Source of the DNA: Bacteroidota bacterium
GTDB taxonomy: Bacteria; Bacteroidota; Bacteroidia; B-17B0; Aurantibacillaceae
Assembly (NCBI GenBank): GCA_016702705.1
Contig: JADJDM010000006.1
Span: 62,001 to 126,000, forward strand
Reading direction: 5' to 3'
DNA: 64,000 nt
The position numbers and the translations under genes are program-made. Below the pieces are notes generated by a model that made no database searches, was not told the origin of the DNA, and worked only from the letters and a program-made list of their open reading frames with translations. Each line of letters begins with the position of its first letter. Within the stretch, counting starts at the first letter, position 1. Below are positions 46,189-55,685 of this stretch, one piece after another.

Positions 46189-47553
46189 TTACTCTACTTT
46201 GGTGTACCAAAGTTTTAATTTAGCAGGGTAAGCAGCGTTATCTTTTCCACCCAAAACAACACGAGCTGGATTAGTATGATGTTGAAAAACACGTAATGTA
46301 AATTGCAAATCAGTTTCTAATCCATTTGCTAAACGTTGCGCTGAATATGGAATTGGGAAGTGATACTCATAATTAGTTGCATCATAATACCCCCACAAAC
46401 CAGTGAAATCGTATGCTTGATCTAAACTTAAACCAGAATAGGTTCCAGCAGCATTAACTCCTTCTAAAGCAGTTCTACCCGGAACAAAAAACTTTGTAAC
46501 GTCGTAATAAGTGCTACTCTTATCTACTTTAAAAATAAGCTCAGCCTTGTTTACCGCAATTCTACCCGAATCGCTAAAATGCTTAATGTATGGCAAATTT
46601 ATTTTAATACGGGTGCTTGCCATACCTTGTAAAAACACATTTGTGTTTCCTAGTGCTGTATTATTTGTTGGAGCAAATTGTTGAGTTAATTGACTGGATG
46701 CTTGCGAATAATCATGGTCGTAATGATTAAATTTAGCAGATGTACTTCTTATAGTTAAATCTAATTTTTTAGTTGTGAAATTTGTACCATTATGGTAGTA
46801 GATACTTACTTTCGATAAAGGACTTGTTAAATCAAAATAGGCAATGCATCCATAGTCATTACCTGAAAAAACAGTATTTTTAGTAGTAATATGCAAACCT
46901 TTAAAAAACGCCATCAATGCTTCCGTATTTCTTAAATGTGTACTATCATCAATAAGTTGTTGCCCGATTTCATTTTTTAATTTGATACGCATGTGTGGGG
47001 CATATAAAATATCGCCTTCGTAAACATTATTAATTGGGTCAATTGTTACTTGTTTACCAGTACCCGAGTAAGTTATATCCTCTGAAGTATTATGTGCAAT
47101 AGTTGAATAAGAATAATAAGCCGAATCATACGACATATCTTGCGTTAAGCGGTAAACATTAAACAACAAGGGATCACTTTTATCTCCATAATAATTATCC
47201 TTTTGATAGGCTAAAGTAAGCACAACAGAATCTAATTTTGGATCAGCTCCGAAACCAATATCAGTAGTGTTATTAGGGTTTGTTAGATTAAAATACAAGG
47301 AAGCATCTGTACGACCAAAAATTGGGTCAGCCATTGTACCAACTAAGTTTGCTACATTTCCAGTATAACTTTCATCGGTTCTAAGAGTATCGTCTAAAAT
47401 ATTATAAGCAATAACAGTTGCTGTATCGCAATAAGTTGCATTTAGTAAGTCGCCTTCAGGCAAAACATCACGTCCAACATCTGATTCTGATTTTTTACAA
47501 GAGGCAAATAATAATGCAATTGCAAGTACAGAAAGTAAATTAGTTTTTATCAC
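46189..47553 (-). CDS. DUF4270 lipoprotein
   Basis: This 454-residue surface lipoprotein has a lipobox (AIALLFASC, Cys at about 19) and the DUF4270 pattern DVGRDVLPEGDLLNATYCDT near the start and YSQRLANGLETDLQF-like sequence near the end (YSAQRLANGLETDLQFTLRV, in part). The family is found in Bacteroidota and has no assigned biochemical role; I recall it next to glycogen synthase and panC in other genomes, as here. It follows glgA on the same strand with a structured spacer. Confidence 0.85.
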   Translation of the reverse strand: MIKTNLLSVLAIALLFASCKKSESDVGRDVLPEGDLLNATYCDTATVIAYNILDDTLRTDESYTGNVANLVGTMADPIFGRTDASLYFNLTNPNNTTDIGFGADPKLDSVVLTLAYQKDNYYGDKSDPLLFNVYRLTQDMSYDSAYYSYSTIAHNTSEDITYSGTGKQVTIDPINNVYEGDILYAPHMRIKLKNEIGQQLIDDSTHLRNTEALMAFFKGLHITTKNTVFSGNDYGCIAYFDLTSPLSKVSIYYHNGTNFTTKKLDLTIRSTSAKFNHYDHDYSQASSQLTQQFAPTNNTALGNTNVFLQGMASTRIKINLPYIKHFSDSGRIAVNKAELIFKVDKSSTYYDVTKFFVPGRTALEGVNAAGTYSGLSLDQAYDFTGLWGYYDATNYEYHFPIPYSAQRLANGLETDLQFTLRVFQHHTNPARVVLGGKDNAAYPAKLKLWYTKVE

Positions 47554-47566
47554 AGCACAAAAATAG

Positions 47567-47618
47567 AAAAGTTTAACACTTTAATGAATATTACTATTCA
47601 AAAAGGTGTTAAACTTTT
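47567..47618. terminator. Two-level hairpin between glgA and DUF4270
   Basis: A perfect 13-bp outer stem, AAAAGTTTAACAC (47567-47579) with GTGTTAAACTTTT (47606-47618), encloses a smaller hairpin TGAATA-TTAC-TATTCA (47585-47600). On the minus strand it comes 24 bases after the glgA stop and ends in T residues. It may terminate glgA or be a leader structure for DUF4270, whose start is 14 bases on. AT-rich outer arms make it weaker than the other terminators here. Confidence 0.55.
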
Positions 47619-47641
47619 AAAAGATTATTATTTAATAGGTA

Positions 47642-48471
47642 TTATTCAGCTAATTCTTCAACACCTTCCAAAACTGCAGAGTAGAATTCTGAATAAGCAT
47701 CCATGTATTCTTCTGGTGTTTTGTAGTTTAAAGCTAACTTACCTGTTTTCTTAACATACTTCACAATCTCTGGGTTTGGATTTTCTGTAGCGAAAATTAC
47801 ACCATCAGCATTGTCAATTGCAAGTTTTGTTAAGTTTACGAAGCTTGGATCACCTGCAATATGTTTTAAATCCTTTGCAACAATACCTTCGATAGGCACT
47901 TTTGTAGCAAATTCTTTATCTAATGTTCCAGCAAACTCGTCATCGTAAATAGAGTAAATTATCTTAGTATCAGCAAATAACGGGTTATCAGCTAAAGCTT
48001 TTTAATGTAAATTGGCATTAAACCAGTGAACCAACCATGACAGTGAATAATGTCAGGAGCCCAACCTAATTTTTTTACTGTTTCAATAACACCACGGTTA
48101 AAGAAAATAGAACGCTCATCATTATCATCGAATTGTTTGCCTTTTGCATCAACAAGTGCATGTTTTCTGCTGAAGAAGTCTTCATTGTCGATAAAATAAA
48201 CCTGCATACGTGCAGATTGGATAGAAGCCACCTTAATAATTAAAGGATGGTCATTATCATTAATGATAAGATTCATACCGCTTAAACGGATTACTTCATG
48301 TAGTTGGTTTCTGCGTTCGTTAACGCAACCATACTTTGGCATGAATGTTCTGATCTCGCGCCCTCTCTCTTGAATACCTTGTGGAAGGAATCTTCCAATA
48401 GTACTCATTGGCGTTTCTTCTAGATAAGGTGTTATCTCTTGGGAAACAAATAGAACTCTGGCTTTCTTCAT
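47642..48471 (-). pseudogene. glgA: Short glycogen/starch synthase (GT5 catalytic N-domain), one frameshift
   Basis: A GT5 glycogen synthase-like protein of about 276 residues, close to the short form found in Bacteroidota that contains only the ADP-glucose synthase N-terminal Rossmann domain. The N-terminus KKARVLFVSQEITPYLEETP and the motif DIIHCHGWFTGLMPIY are typical. The frame breaks at 47999-48003, where one base is missing from a T run; repair gives KKALADNPLFADTKIIYSIYDDEF joining both halves. The usual C-terminal GT-B half is absent. It may act in glycogen synthesis or a regulatory role. It is divergent from panC. Confidence 0.83.
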
Positions 48472-48603
48472 AAATTAGTTGAGGATTTATTTGTAGTGGT
48501 TCTGTCGCTTATTTTAAGCTATTACAAAATTAATAAAAAAAAATCCAATTTTCAAAGTTTTTCTCTTAGATTTAGCATCTTTTTTTGATTCTAAGGCATT
48601 TAA

Positions 48604-49452
48604 ATGAATATTTTAACACAAAAGGCAGAACTGAAGGGGCTTTTAGATGAACTAAGGGCAAAAGGTAAAACAATTGGTTTTGTGCCAACTATGGGTGCTT
48701 TGCATGCCGGACACATTTCTCTTATCGAAATTGCCCAGCAGCAATGTCATATTGTGGTATGCAGCATTTTTGTTAATCCAACTCAGTTTAATGATAAGAA
48801 GGACTTAGAAAGGTATCCTCGCACCATAGAAAAAGATACTGAACTATTGGTAAACGCTAAATGTGATATCCTTTTTTATCCAGAAGTTGGAGAAATGTAC
48901 CCTGAGGAAGACAAAAGAACCTTTGACTTTGGATTTTTAGATAGAACTTTGGATGGAGCATTTAGACCAGGTCATTTTAATGGCGTGGGACAAATAGTAA
49001 GTAAGTTATTTGACGCTGTTAAACCGCATAAAGCATTTTTTGGAGAAAAGGACTTTCAGCAAGTATTAGTTATTAAGGAAATGGTTAGACAGCTTAATTA
49101 TAAGGTAGAAATCATTTCTTGCCCTATTTTAAGAGAGAAAGATGGTTTGGCCATGAGTAGTAGAAATACACTCTTAAATGAATTAGAAAGAGCTGCAGCA
49201 TCATTAATCCCGAAAATAATGAAGGAAGCCAAAATGGACTTTGAAAGCGGGGCAAGTATAGAGGTGATAAAAAGCAGTGTGAAAGTTAAAATTGAAGCTG
49301 AACCTCTTTTTAAATTAGATTATTTCGAAATTAGAAACACAAGAGATTTAAATGAATTCAATCCTTCTATAGATAAAGAAGCTGTTATGTTGATTGCTGT
49401 TTTTTGCGGAAGAATACGTTTGATTGATAATTTGGTTGTGAAAACTAATTAA
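48604..49452 (+). CDS. panC: Pantoate-beta-alanine ligase
   Basis: This 282-residue cytoplasmic ligase joins pantoate and beta-alanine with ATP to give pantothenate. It shows the HIGH-like nucleotide motif PTMGALHAGHISLI (29-42), SIFVNPTQFNDKKDLERYPR, and the KMSKS-like FGEKDFQQ. Residues REKDGLAMSSRN match the pantoate/ATP site. Length and motif order are normal. It follows the 132-bp divergent gap with glgA and is followed by an exported lipoprotein. panD is not present. Confidence 0.96.
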   Translation: MNILTQKAELKGLLDELRAKGKTIGFVPTMGALHAGHISLIEIAQQQCHIVVCSIFVNPTQFNDKKDLERYPRTIEKDTELLVNAKCDILFYPEVGEMYPEEDKRTFDFGFLDRTLDGAFRPGHFNGVGQIVSKLFDAVKPHKAFFGEKDFQQVLVIKEMVRQLNYKVEIISCPILREKDGLAMSSRNTLLNELERAAASLIPKIMKEAKMDFESGASIEVIKSSVKVKIEAEPLFKLDYFEIRNTRDLNEFNPSIDKEAVMLIAVFCGRIRLIDNLVVKTN

Positions 49453-49459
49453 TAATAAA

Positions 49460-50485
49460 TTGAAAAAGCTAAATTCAAAATTGATTCCTATTAGCTTTTC
49501 AGCATTACTACTTGCTTTATTATTTTCCTGTACAAAAAGAGAAACAACTGCTTCCTTTTATTATTGGCAAACCAATTTTTCTCTAAATCAAATAGAAAAA
49601 CAAGCGCTAAGCGAATTACATTGCCAAGAAGTTTATGTTCGATTGTTTGATATTGACATTAAAAACGATTCGATTGTTCCACTAGGTGTAATTAAAAACC
49701 TCGATTCGTTTCCAAGCAATTTACAACTTATACCTGTTGTATTTATTACTAACCGAACATTTATTGAAACCAAACCTGAAAACATAAAACATCTTGCAGT
49801 TAATACACATAATAAAATAACTTCTTTGCTTAAGTTAGCCAATAAAACCTGCAAAAAAATTCAAATCGATTGCGATTGGAGTCAAGGTACAAAACACAAT
49901 TACTTTCAGTTTTTAAAACAATTCAAAGCCATTGATACCAATATTATTCTTTCCTCCACTATTCGTTTACATCAGGTTAAATACCCAACAATTACAGGTA
50001 TTCCGCCAGTTGACGAAGGAACTATTATGTATTACAACATGGGCAAATTAAAAGGGAGTGAAAACTCTATTTACAATTCAAATGATGCAAACAAATACAT
50101 CGAATCAATTGCTTATTACCCATTAAAATGTAACATTGCTTTGCCCATATTTAGTTGGGGAAAGGTTGAGAGAGAATCAAAAATTATTAATTTAATAAAC
50201 AATACGGATTCACTTTTATTTGAAAAAAAAGAACAACTATTGCAATTAGATTCTATTACTTATAAAGTAAAATCATCATTTTTGTATAAGGGAATTTATT
50301 TCAAAGAAAATGATGTAATGAAAATGGAACAGACTTCTGTTGACGAGTTAATGCTTGCGGCAAAAGGTTTAGCTGAAAATTTAAAACAAGACTCCATTAA
50401 AATTATTTTCTTCGATTTAAACTCAACAAATTTAAATTACTATTCAAATGAAAAACTTAAAGATATTCTTAACGCTTTTAATTAG
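49460..50485 (+). CDS. Lipoprotein of unknown function
   Basis: This 341-residue protein has a lipoprotein signal (ISFSALLLALLFSC, Cys near 24). The start shown is a TTG at 49460; the signal sequence begins right there, so the TTG is likely the real start, 7 bp after panC. The mature part has TIM-barrel-like alternation (QEVYVRLFDIDI, LQLIPVVFIT, KIQIDCDWSQG, TIMYYNMGKLKG, NIALPIFSWGK), reminiscent of glycoside hydrolase-like barrels, but no catalytic pair can be identified. It overlaps the next gene by 38 bp, so the two exported proteins are likely made together. Confidence 0.7.
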   Translation: MKKLNSKLIPISFSALLLALLFSCTKRETTASFYYWQTNFSLNQIEKQALSELHCQEVYVRLFDIDIKNDSIVPLGVIKNLDSFPSNLQLIPVVFITNRTFIETKPENIKHLAVNTHNKITSLLKLANKTCKKIQIDCDWSQGTKHNYFQFLKQFKAIDTNIILSSTIRLHQVKYPTITGIPPVDEGTIMYYNMGKLKGSENSIYNSNDANKYIESIAYYPLKCNIALPIFSWGKVERESKIINLINNTDSLLFEKKEQLLQLDSITYKVKSSFLYKGIYFKENDVMKMEQTSVDELMLAAKGLAENLKQDSIKIIFFDLNSTNLNYYSNEKLKDILNAFN

Positions 50486-52673
50486 TGGAATTTCTGCTAC
50501 AAGTATAATTGTATTAGCTTGTGGAGGTGGCGACTGGGATGGTACCGAAGGCTCCATGTTTGCCCCTAAAGTTATAGAAAAGCAAAGTAATGAACCTTTC
50601 TTTCGCTCAAGCTATTCGTTTTTTTATGGCACAGGGGCATATTACGAAAATTACAACCAGGCATTTAACGAAACAAACGTAAATGAGTGGAATAATTATT
50701 TCGAAAAACAAGTGAGTAATGAAAAACTCAACTTTTGGTTATATAAAGCAAACTTAAAAGATGTTGATGCTATGATTTTTAAAATAAAGGGCAAAAAGGA
50801 ATTAAAAGACTCGCTCCTACCCTTTTCTTTAGCTGATGTTAAGCCAAGTACAAAAGCTAATTCGTTTTTATATTATTTAGGTTTTGCAAAACGAAATGAA
50901 GAGTTTGCAGTGAGAAACATTTACAATTGGTATGGAGATCAAGAAAAGAAAGAACCAACTATTGAAATAGCTTCGCAAATAGAAGGTGGGCAAAAATTTC
51001 TTTCGAACGCAAAAGATGATTTTATGAAAGAACGTTATTTGTTTCAGCTTATTCGTTTAAATTATTTTAGTGCAAACTATGACAATACAATTAAATTATA
51101 CAACGACAACAAATCTACTTTTAAAACAGGCAACAGTATTCAATGGCGCTGTATGGGTTATGCGGCGGCTGCACATAACAAACAAAAAAACTATAGCCAA
51201 GCTAATTACTTTTACTCCTTAATATACGCAGGTTGCGAGCAGCAAAAACAATCAGCATACTTATCATTTCATCCACAAGATGATAAAGACTGGAATGCTT
51301 GTTTAGCTTTAGCAAAAAACACAAAAGAAAAAACTGTTCTATGGCAACTATTTGGTTTGTATTTCGATTCTCATAAAGCAATTGATGAAATTTATAAACT
51401 TGATTCAAAATCTGAGCAACTTGATTTATTGTTAGTACGGGTGGTTAATATGGAAGAAGAAAAATTCAGTAATAGCATCTTCAAAAAAACCACAGTTATG
51501 GACGGTGAGTATTACACTCCTAACAAGGCAAGTTTAAGCATTATTAATAAAATTGCAAGTGAAAACAAAACCTCGAATCCGACGCTTTGGAATTTAGCAG
51601 CAGCCTATTTAAACTATGCTAATAGAGATTTTAAAAACGGAGACACTTACTTAACACAAGCAGAAAAAGGTAAAGGAAAAACTGAACTGCTAACTGCGCA
51701 ATTTCATATTATAAAACTATTTGGAAACCTTTATGCTGCAGGCGAAATAAATGATAAAACAGAAAAACTTCTTTTACCTGATGTGAAAATTTTGTTCGAC
51801 ACAAAAACAATGAATATTAAATCTGCTCGTACACTTTTTGCACAAAACTGGACACGTAGCACACTTTCATACTTGTACGCGCAAAAAGGAGAATATGAAA
51901 AGGCAGAAATGATTTATTCTGGTTCGGTGAAAAATTACTTTAGCGATATTCCTAATATTAGAGCAATGATTAGCTATTTTGAGAAACCAAAACATAGCGA
52001 ACTAGAAGAATTTTTCATTCCAATTGCAAGCACCGGTAAAATAAACTATCTTGAATTATTAGGCATTAGATATACACAAGTAGATAAATTAGACTCGGCA
52101 ATTATTGCTTTTAAACAAGTAAAAAGTCCAGAAACCTTATTGGGTAATCCGTTTACCATTCACATAAATGACTGCCACGATTGTGATCATGCAGCGGCAC
52201 AAAAAACAAAATACACACGATTATCATTTGCAGAAAAAATGTTTGAAATGAAAAATAAAGCAATTTCAAAACCTGAGGAAGCTGCGCAAAACTATTTTTT
52301 AATTGCAAATGGCTTTTACAATATGACTTATTTTGGAAATGCTCGTTTATTTTATGACAATCCAATTGACTTTAGGTATTACTATTACAATAATTCGAAC
52401 GAGGGCACTAAAGAAAATGACTGTGAACTAGCATTAAAATATTATTTACTCGCCCGCGATAAATCTACCGACAAAGAATTTAAAGCTAAGTGTACCTTTA
52501 TGGCGGCTAAATGCGAACAAAACCTATGGTTTCTAACTCGTAAATATGAAGATGGTATTGATTTTAAATCAGGAGTTTACTTTAAAGAATTAGTTAAAAC
52601 ATATTCGACCACTAAATACTTTGATGAGATTGTAAAAGAATGTGGTTACTTTAGAACTTTTGCGACTAACTAA
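50448..52673 (+). CDS. Large exported protein with TPR-like repeats, unknown function
   Basis: This 741-residue protein has an N-terminal signal with a lipobox-like VLAC (Cys near 25) and GGGDWDG right after it. The mature region has repeated helical pairs resembling TPRs, for example LNYFSANYDNTIKLYNDN, AHNKQKNYSQANYFYSLI, LSYLYAQKGEYEKAEMIY and KYYLLARDKSTDKEFKAK. It starts inside the upstream lipoprotein gene (38-bp overlap). No enzyme motif is visible. A surface or outer-membrane role with the lipoprotein is inferred from coupling. Confidence 0.75.
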   Translation: MKNLKIFLTLLISGISATSIIVLACGGGDWDGTEGSMFAPKVIEKQSNEPFFRSSYSFFYGTGAYYENYNQAFNETNVNEWNNYFEKQVSNEKLNFWLYKANLKDVDAMIFKIKGKKELKDSLLPFSLADVKPSTKANSFLYYLGFAKRNEEFAVRNIYNWYGDQEKKEPTIEIASQIEGGQKFLSNAKDDFMKERYLFQLIRLNYFSANYDNTIKLYNDNKSTFKTGNSIQWRCMGYAAAAHNKQKNYSQANYFYSLIYAGCEQQKQSAYLSFHPQDDKDWNACLALAKNTKEKTVLWQLFGLYFDSHKAIDEIYKLDSKSEQLDLLLVRVVNMEEEKFSNSIFKKTTVMDGEYYTPNKASLSIINKIASENKTSNPTLWNLAAAYLNYANRDFKNGDTYLTQAEKGKGKTELLTAQFHIIKLFGNLYAAGEINDKTEKLLLPDVKILFDTKTMNIKSARTLFAQNWTRSTLSYLYAQKGEYEKAEMIYSGSVKNYFSDIPNIRAMISYFEKPKHSELEEFFIPIASTGKINYLELLGIRYTQVDKLDSAIIAFKQVKSPETLLGNPFTIHINDCHDCDHAAAQKTKYTRLSFAEKMFEMKNKAISKPEEAAQNYFLIANGFYNMTYFGNARLFYDNPIDFRYYYYNNSNEGTKENDCELALKYYLLARDKSTDKEFKAKCTFMAAKCEQNLWFLTRKYEDGIDFKSGVYFKELVKTYSTTKYFDEIVKECGYFRTFATN

Positions 52674-53360
52674 TTATTTCTTCCCTGCACTACCAAAAGC
52701 ATAGCTAATAAGATTAGCGCCCATTTTTAATGCTTTTTGTCGTGCTTCATCTGAGTCTTTGTGTATTTCGGGGTTTTCCCAGCCATCACCTAAGTCGCAC
52801 TCGAAATCGTAGAAAACAACTAATCTTCCTTTATAGATTATTCCGTAACCTTTTGGTGCATTATTATCGTGCTCATGAATCTTTGGTAATCCATTAGCGA
52901 AATCATATTTCTGATGGTAGATTGGGTGATTAAATGGCAATTCAACTAATTCAGATTCAGGAAACACTTTCTTTAACTCAGTACGAATAAACTTATCCAT
53001 TCCATAATTATCAGATACATGCAGAAAGCCACCTGCAATTAAATAGTTACGTAAGTTTTGAGATTCCTCATAATTAAAAACCACATTGCCATGCCCAGTC
53101 ATATGCACAAATGGATAATTGTAAATATCAGAGCTACCTGCTTCAACAATTCCTTGCTCGGGGTTGATGTTTGTTTTTAAATTATCGTTGCAAAATTTAA
53201 TTAGGTTGGGAAGCGATGTTTCTAAATTAGCGTACCAATCACCACCTCCATTGTATTTTAAAACTGCAATTTTGTATGTAGGCGGGGCAATAATTAAAGA
53301 ATAGGAGCAAAGAAAAACAATTGCAAAAAAACTAATTGAGACAAGAGTTAATCGCTTCAT
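52674..53360 (-). CDS. DUF4159 protein, exported
   Basis: This 228-residue protein has a signal peptide (LTLVSISFFAIVFLCSYSLI). It matches the DUF4159 family: IAVLKYNGGGDWYANLETSLP, then PFVHMTGHGNVVF, GGFLHVSDNYGMDKFIR and a C-terminal YDFECDLGDGWENPEIH. DUF4159 proteins are often near MoxR-type and gliding or cell-envelope clusters and have a flavodoxin-like or glutamine-amidotransferase-like fold; the role is not defined. Its ATG overlaps the preceding gene's TGA as ATGA, so it is the last gene of the mutL-rhomboid-PD40 run. Confidence 0.82.
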   Translation of the reverse strand: MKRLTLVSISFFAIVFLCSYSLIIAPPTYKIAVLKYNGGGDWYANLETSLPNLIKFCNDNLKTNINPEQGIVEAGSSDIYNYPFVHMTGHGNVVFNYEESQNLRNYLIAGGFLHVSDNYGMDKFIRTELKKVFPESELVELPFNHPIYHQKYDFANGLPKIHEHDNNAPKGYGIIYKGRLVVFYDFECDLGDGWENPEIHKDSDEARQKALKMGANLISYAFGSAGKK

Positions 53361-54795
53361 TTCTTGAGAATATAATCTTTACTAACTTCTCCTTTATAAC
53401 CGAAATCGAAAATAATTAAATCCTCTTTATGTTCTTTGTATCCATCGCATGCAACTGTAATTTCATATTTACCTGGAGGCAGCGCCATTATATAAGTTCC
53501 AGTTGAAGGATTAACTTTAAAGTACTTTTCTTCTTTCGATTTTTTATCCACTAATGTAATAGTTGCTTCTGTAATTGATTTATTTGTAGAATCCAAGTCA
53601 TCAACCTTACCTCTAAACACTGTTATCTTTTGTTCATCGTCTTCAAACTTTAAACGATAAATATCTAGATTTCCTAATCCACCTGGTCGCCAAGCACTCA
53701 CATAAGCGGCTCTATGATCGGCAAAAACATAAATTTGCTGTTCATCATCTGGTGTATTTACGGGGTAACCAAGGTTTTGTGGTTTAGACCAAGTTTGCGT
53801 TTCTTCATCCCAAACAGATTTAAATAAATCAAAACCGCCCATACTGCTATGTCCTTCTGAAGCAAAATAAAGTGTTTTTCCGTCAGGTGTTAAGTAAGGA
53901 AAATCTTCTTTGTACTTTGAATTAATATTTGAACCAAGGTTTTGTGGCAATCCCCAATTGCCATTCGGAATTTTTCTTGCCATGTACAAATCAGTTTCTC
54001 CAAAGCTTTTATCATCTTTACGAGAGAAAAAAAGTACTGGTCCTTCTTCAGTTTCTACAATGGTACCTGCATATTCTTTAGCGTTATTTACACTTTCACT
54101 AAGCTTTTCAATTTTAGCATAAGCATTACCCTTTTTGTGCGTTACATAAAGATTTTCAACTTTGTCGGCATCGATATGATCAATCGTGTTGCGTGCCCAC
54201 CTTTTCTTCTTGAGGTATAATACAAGGTTTGCTCATCCGCTGTAACAAATGGAAAATAATCAGGAAATTCAGAATTAACTTCAGGCCCCAAATTAGTGTA
54301 GGTTACATTCACTGGAAACTTAATTAATTCCTTAGCATTATTAACCATTATAATTTGATGGTCGGTTTTATCTATCTCTTCTTTATTTTTTGAAACTAAG
54401 GTTTTATATTTTTCAAATGCTGCGATTGCTTCGTCAAATTTCAAGGCTAAATGATAAGCATGACCAAGAAAATACCATGTGTCTGTTGGGCATTTAGAAT
54501 CTTTAGATGCAGTTTCAAAATATTTAATAGATTCCTTTTTATCTAAAAAAGTACGTAAATAACAAACACCCAATCTATAATTATACTCAACATTTTTTGG
54601 TTCGGTTGCAATTAAAGCCTTGTATATAGGCATAGCCATTACGTAGTTGTAATGCTTGTAATGTTCGTCCGCTTGTTCTGGGTCAGCACTTACCTTTTTT
54701 AAAGGTTGAGCAACTGTGGCAAATGAAAGTGCAACAAAAACAACAGTTGCTATTCTAATTATTCTAACTTTCAATGTGTTATTCTTCGCTCTCAT
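53357..54795 (-). pseudogene. TPR/PD40/carboxypeptidase-like envelope protein, one frameshift
   Basis: An exported protein of about 479 residues. A signal peptide (IRIATVVFVALSFATVA) follows the ATG at 54795. TPR units come first (YRLGVCYLRTFLDKKESIKYF, then AYHLALKFDEAIAAFEKY), then PD40-type beta-propeller repeats (FPFVTADEQTLYYTSRRKG, FPYLTPDGKTLYFASEG) and a carboxypeptidase-regulatory-like domain (MALPPGKYEITVACDGYKEH). The C-terminal OmpA domain of the PorE type is absent. The frame breaks near 54191-54200; one missing base there rejoins RRKG to DHIDADKVENLYVT. The ATGA overlap with DUF4159 is intact. Confidence 0.82.
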
Positions 54796-54844
54796 TACTG
54801 CCACAAGATATAAATTTCGTGCCAAAAATTCAAATAATCATTAA

Positions 54845-55669
54845 TTATCTGTTCTTAGATAATCTATTCAATGTTTCCTTGTCTTTTTGACTTAAACTAT
54901 CGTAACCCGATTTATTTATTTTATCAAGCAGCTCATCTAACGTTTTTTCTTGTACGTTACGATTGTAATTATAGTCTTCATCGGTCATTCGGGCTTTGTG
55001 CACCACTTTTAGTTTAGATTTTTTCTTAAATAAACGCTCAAACCAAGCACCGATATCAACTCTATTTTTGAGCTGTATACCGTAAATCATCCCAAAAATT
55101 GCCCCGCCAACATGCGATATTTTTCCGCCCGTGTTGATAGAAAAATCAATCAGTGAAAAAAGTACAAAAGCAACAGCAACTACCCATTTTAAGCGAACTT
55201 CTCCAAAAAGAAATACATTAACCAAGGTGTTTGGAGCATAAAAACCTATAGCAACTGCTATTGCCATTACCGAAGCGGATGCTCCAATCAAATAACCTCC
55301 TAGTTCTGGAACAAAAAGAGAAGTTATAAAAAACAATAATGCTCCTGCAATACCACCAAAAAGATAAACGAAAAGCAATCGATGTGGACCAATAATTACA
55401 TTAAATAATTGTCCCATAAAAAACAACCACAACATATTATAAAACACATGCGACAAATCGATATGCGAAAACATGAAGGTGATTAAACCCCAAATATGGG
55501 TTAGAAAATCGATTGGGTCGGAGTGAACGGAAGTATAAAGTGCAAGGTTAACTTTACCTAAATGCAAAGTTAAATTAAGCACTAAGAAAATACTCGCATT
55601 AATTATAATCAACTGCGTTACTATGGCAGAGGATTTAAAACTTGATTTTATGTTTTCTAAAAACGACAT
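54845..55669 (-). CDS. Rhomboid family intramembrane serine protease (first of a pair)
   Basis: This 274-residue protein has about six transmembrane helices and the rhomboid serine-protease motif GASAS at 129-133 (catalytic Ser131), with His186 in ISHVGGAIFG. The family hallmarks HIDLSHVFYNML (about 69-80) and WLFFMGQLF are also present. The C-terminal 70 residues are soluble and charged (RNVQEKTLDELLDKINKSG). It follows the second rhomboid by 16 bp, so the two are co-transcribed. A substrate cannot be named. Confidence 0.92.
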   Translation of the reverse strand: MSFLENIKSSFKSSAIVTQLIIINASIFLVLNLTLHLGKVNLALYTSVHSDPIDFLTHIWGLITFMFSHIDLSHVFYNMLWLFFMGQLFNVIIGPHRLLFVYLFGGIAGALLFFITSLFVPELGGYLIGASASVMAIAVAIGFYAPNTLVNVFLFGEVRLKWVVAVAFVLFSLIDFSINTGGKISHVGGAIFGMIYGIQLKNRVDIGAWFERLFKKKSKLKVVHKARMTDEDYNYNRNVQEKTLDELLDKINKSGYDSLSQKDKETLNRLSKNR

Positions 55670-55685
55670 ATACCTTTTAACTGAA

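Noticed and set aside
449..54795. Programmed frameshifting in the interrupted genes
   Set aside because: No slippery heptamer with a downstream structure was seen, the genes are unrelated, and repair mostly needs one lost base in an A/T run. Sequence error explains all of them more simply.
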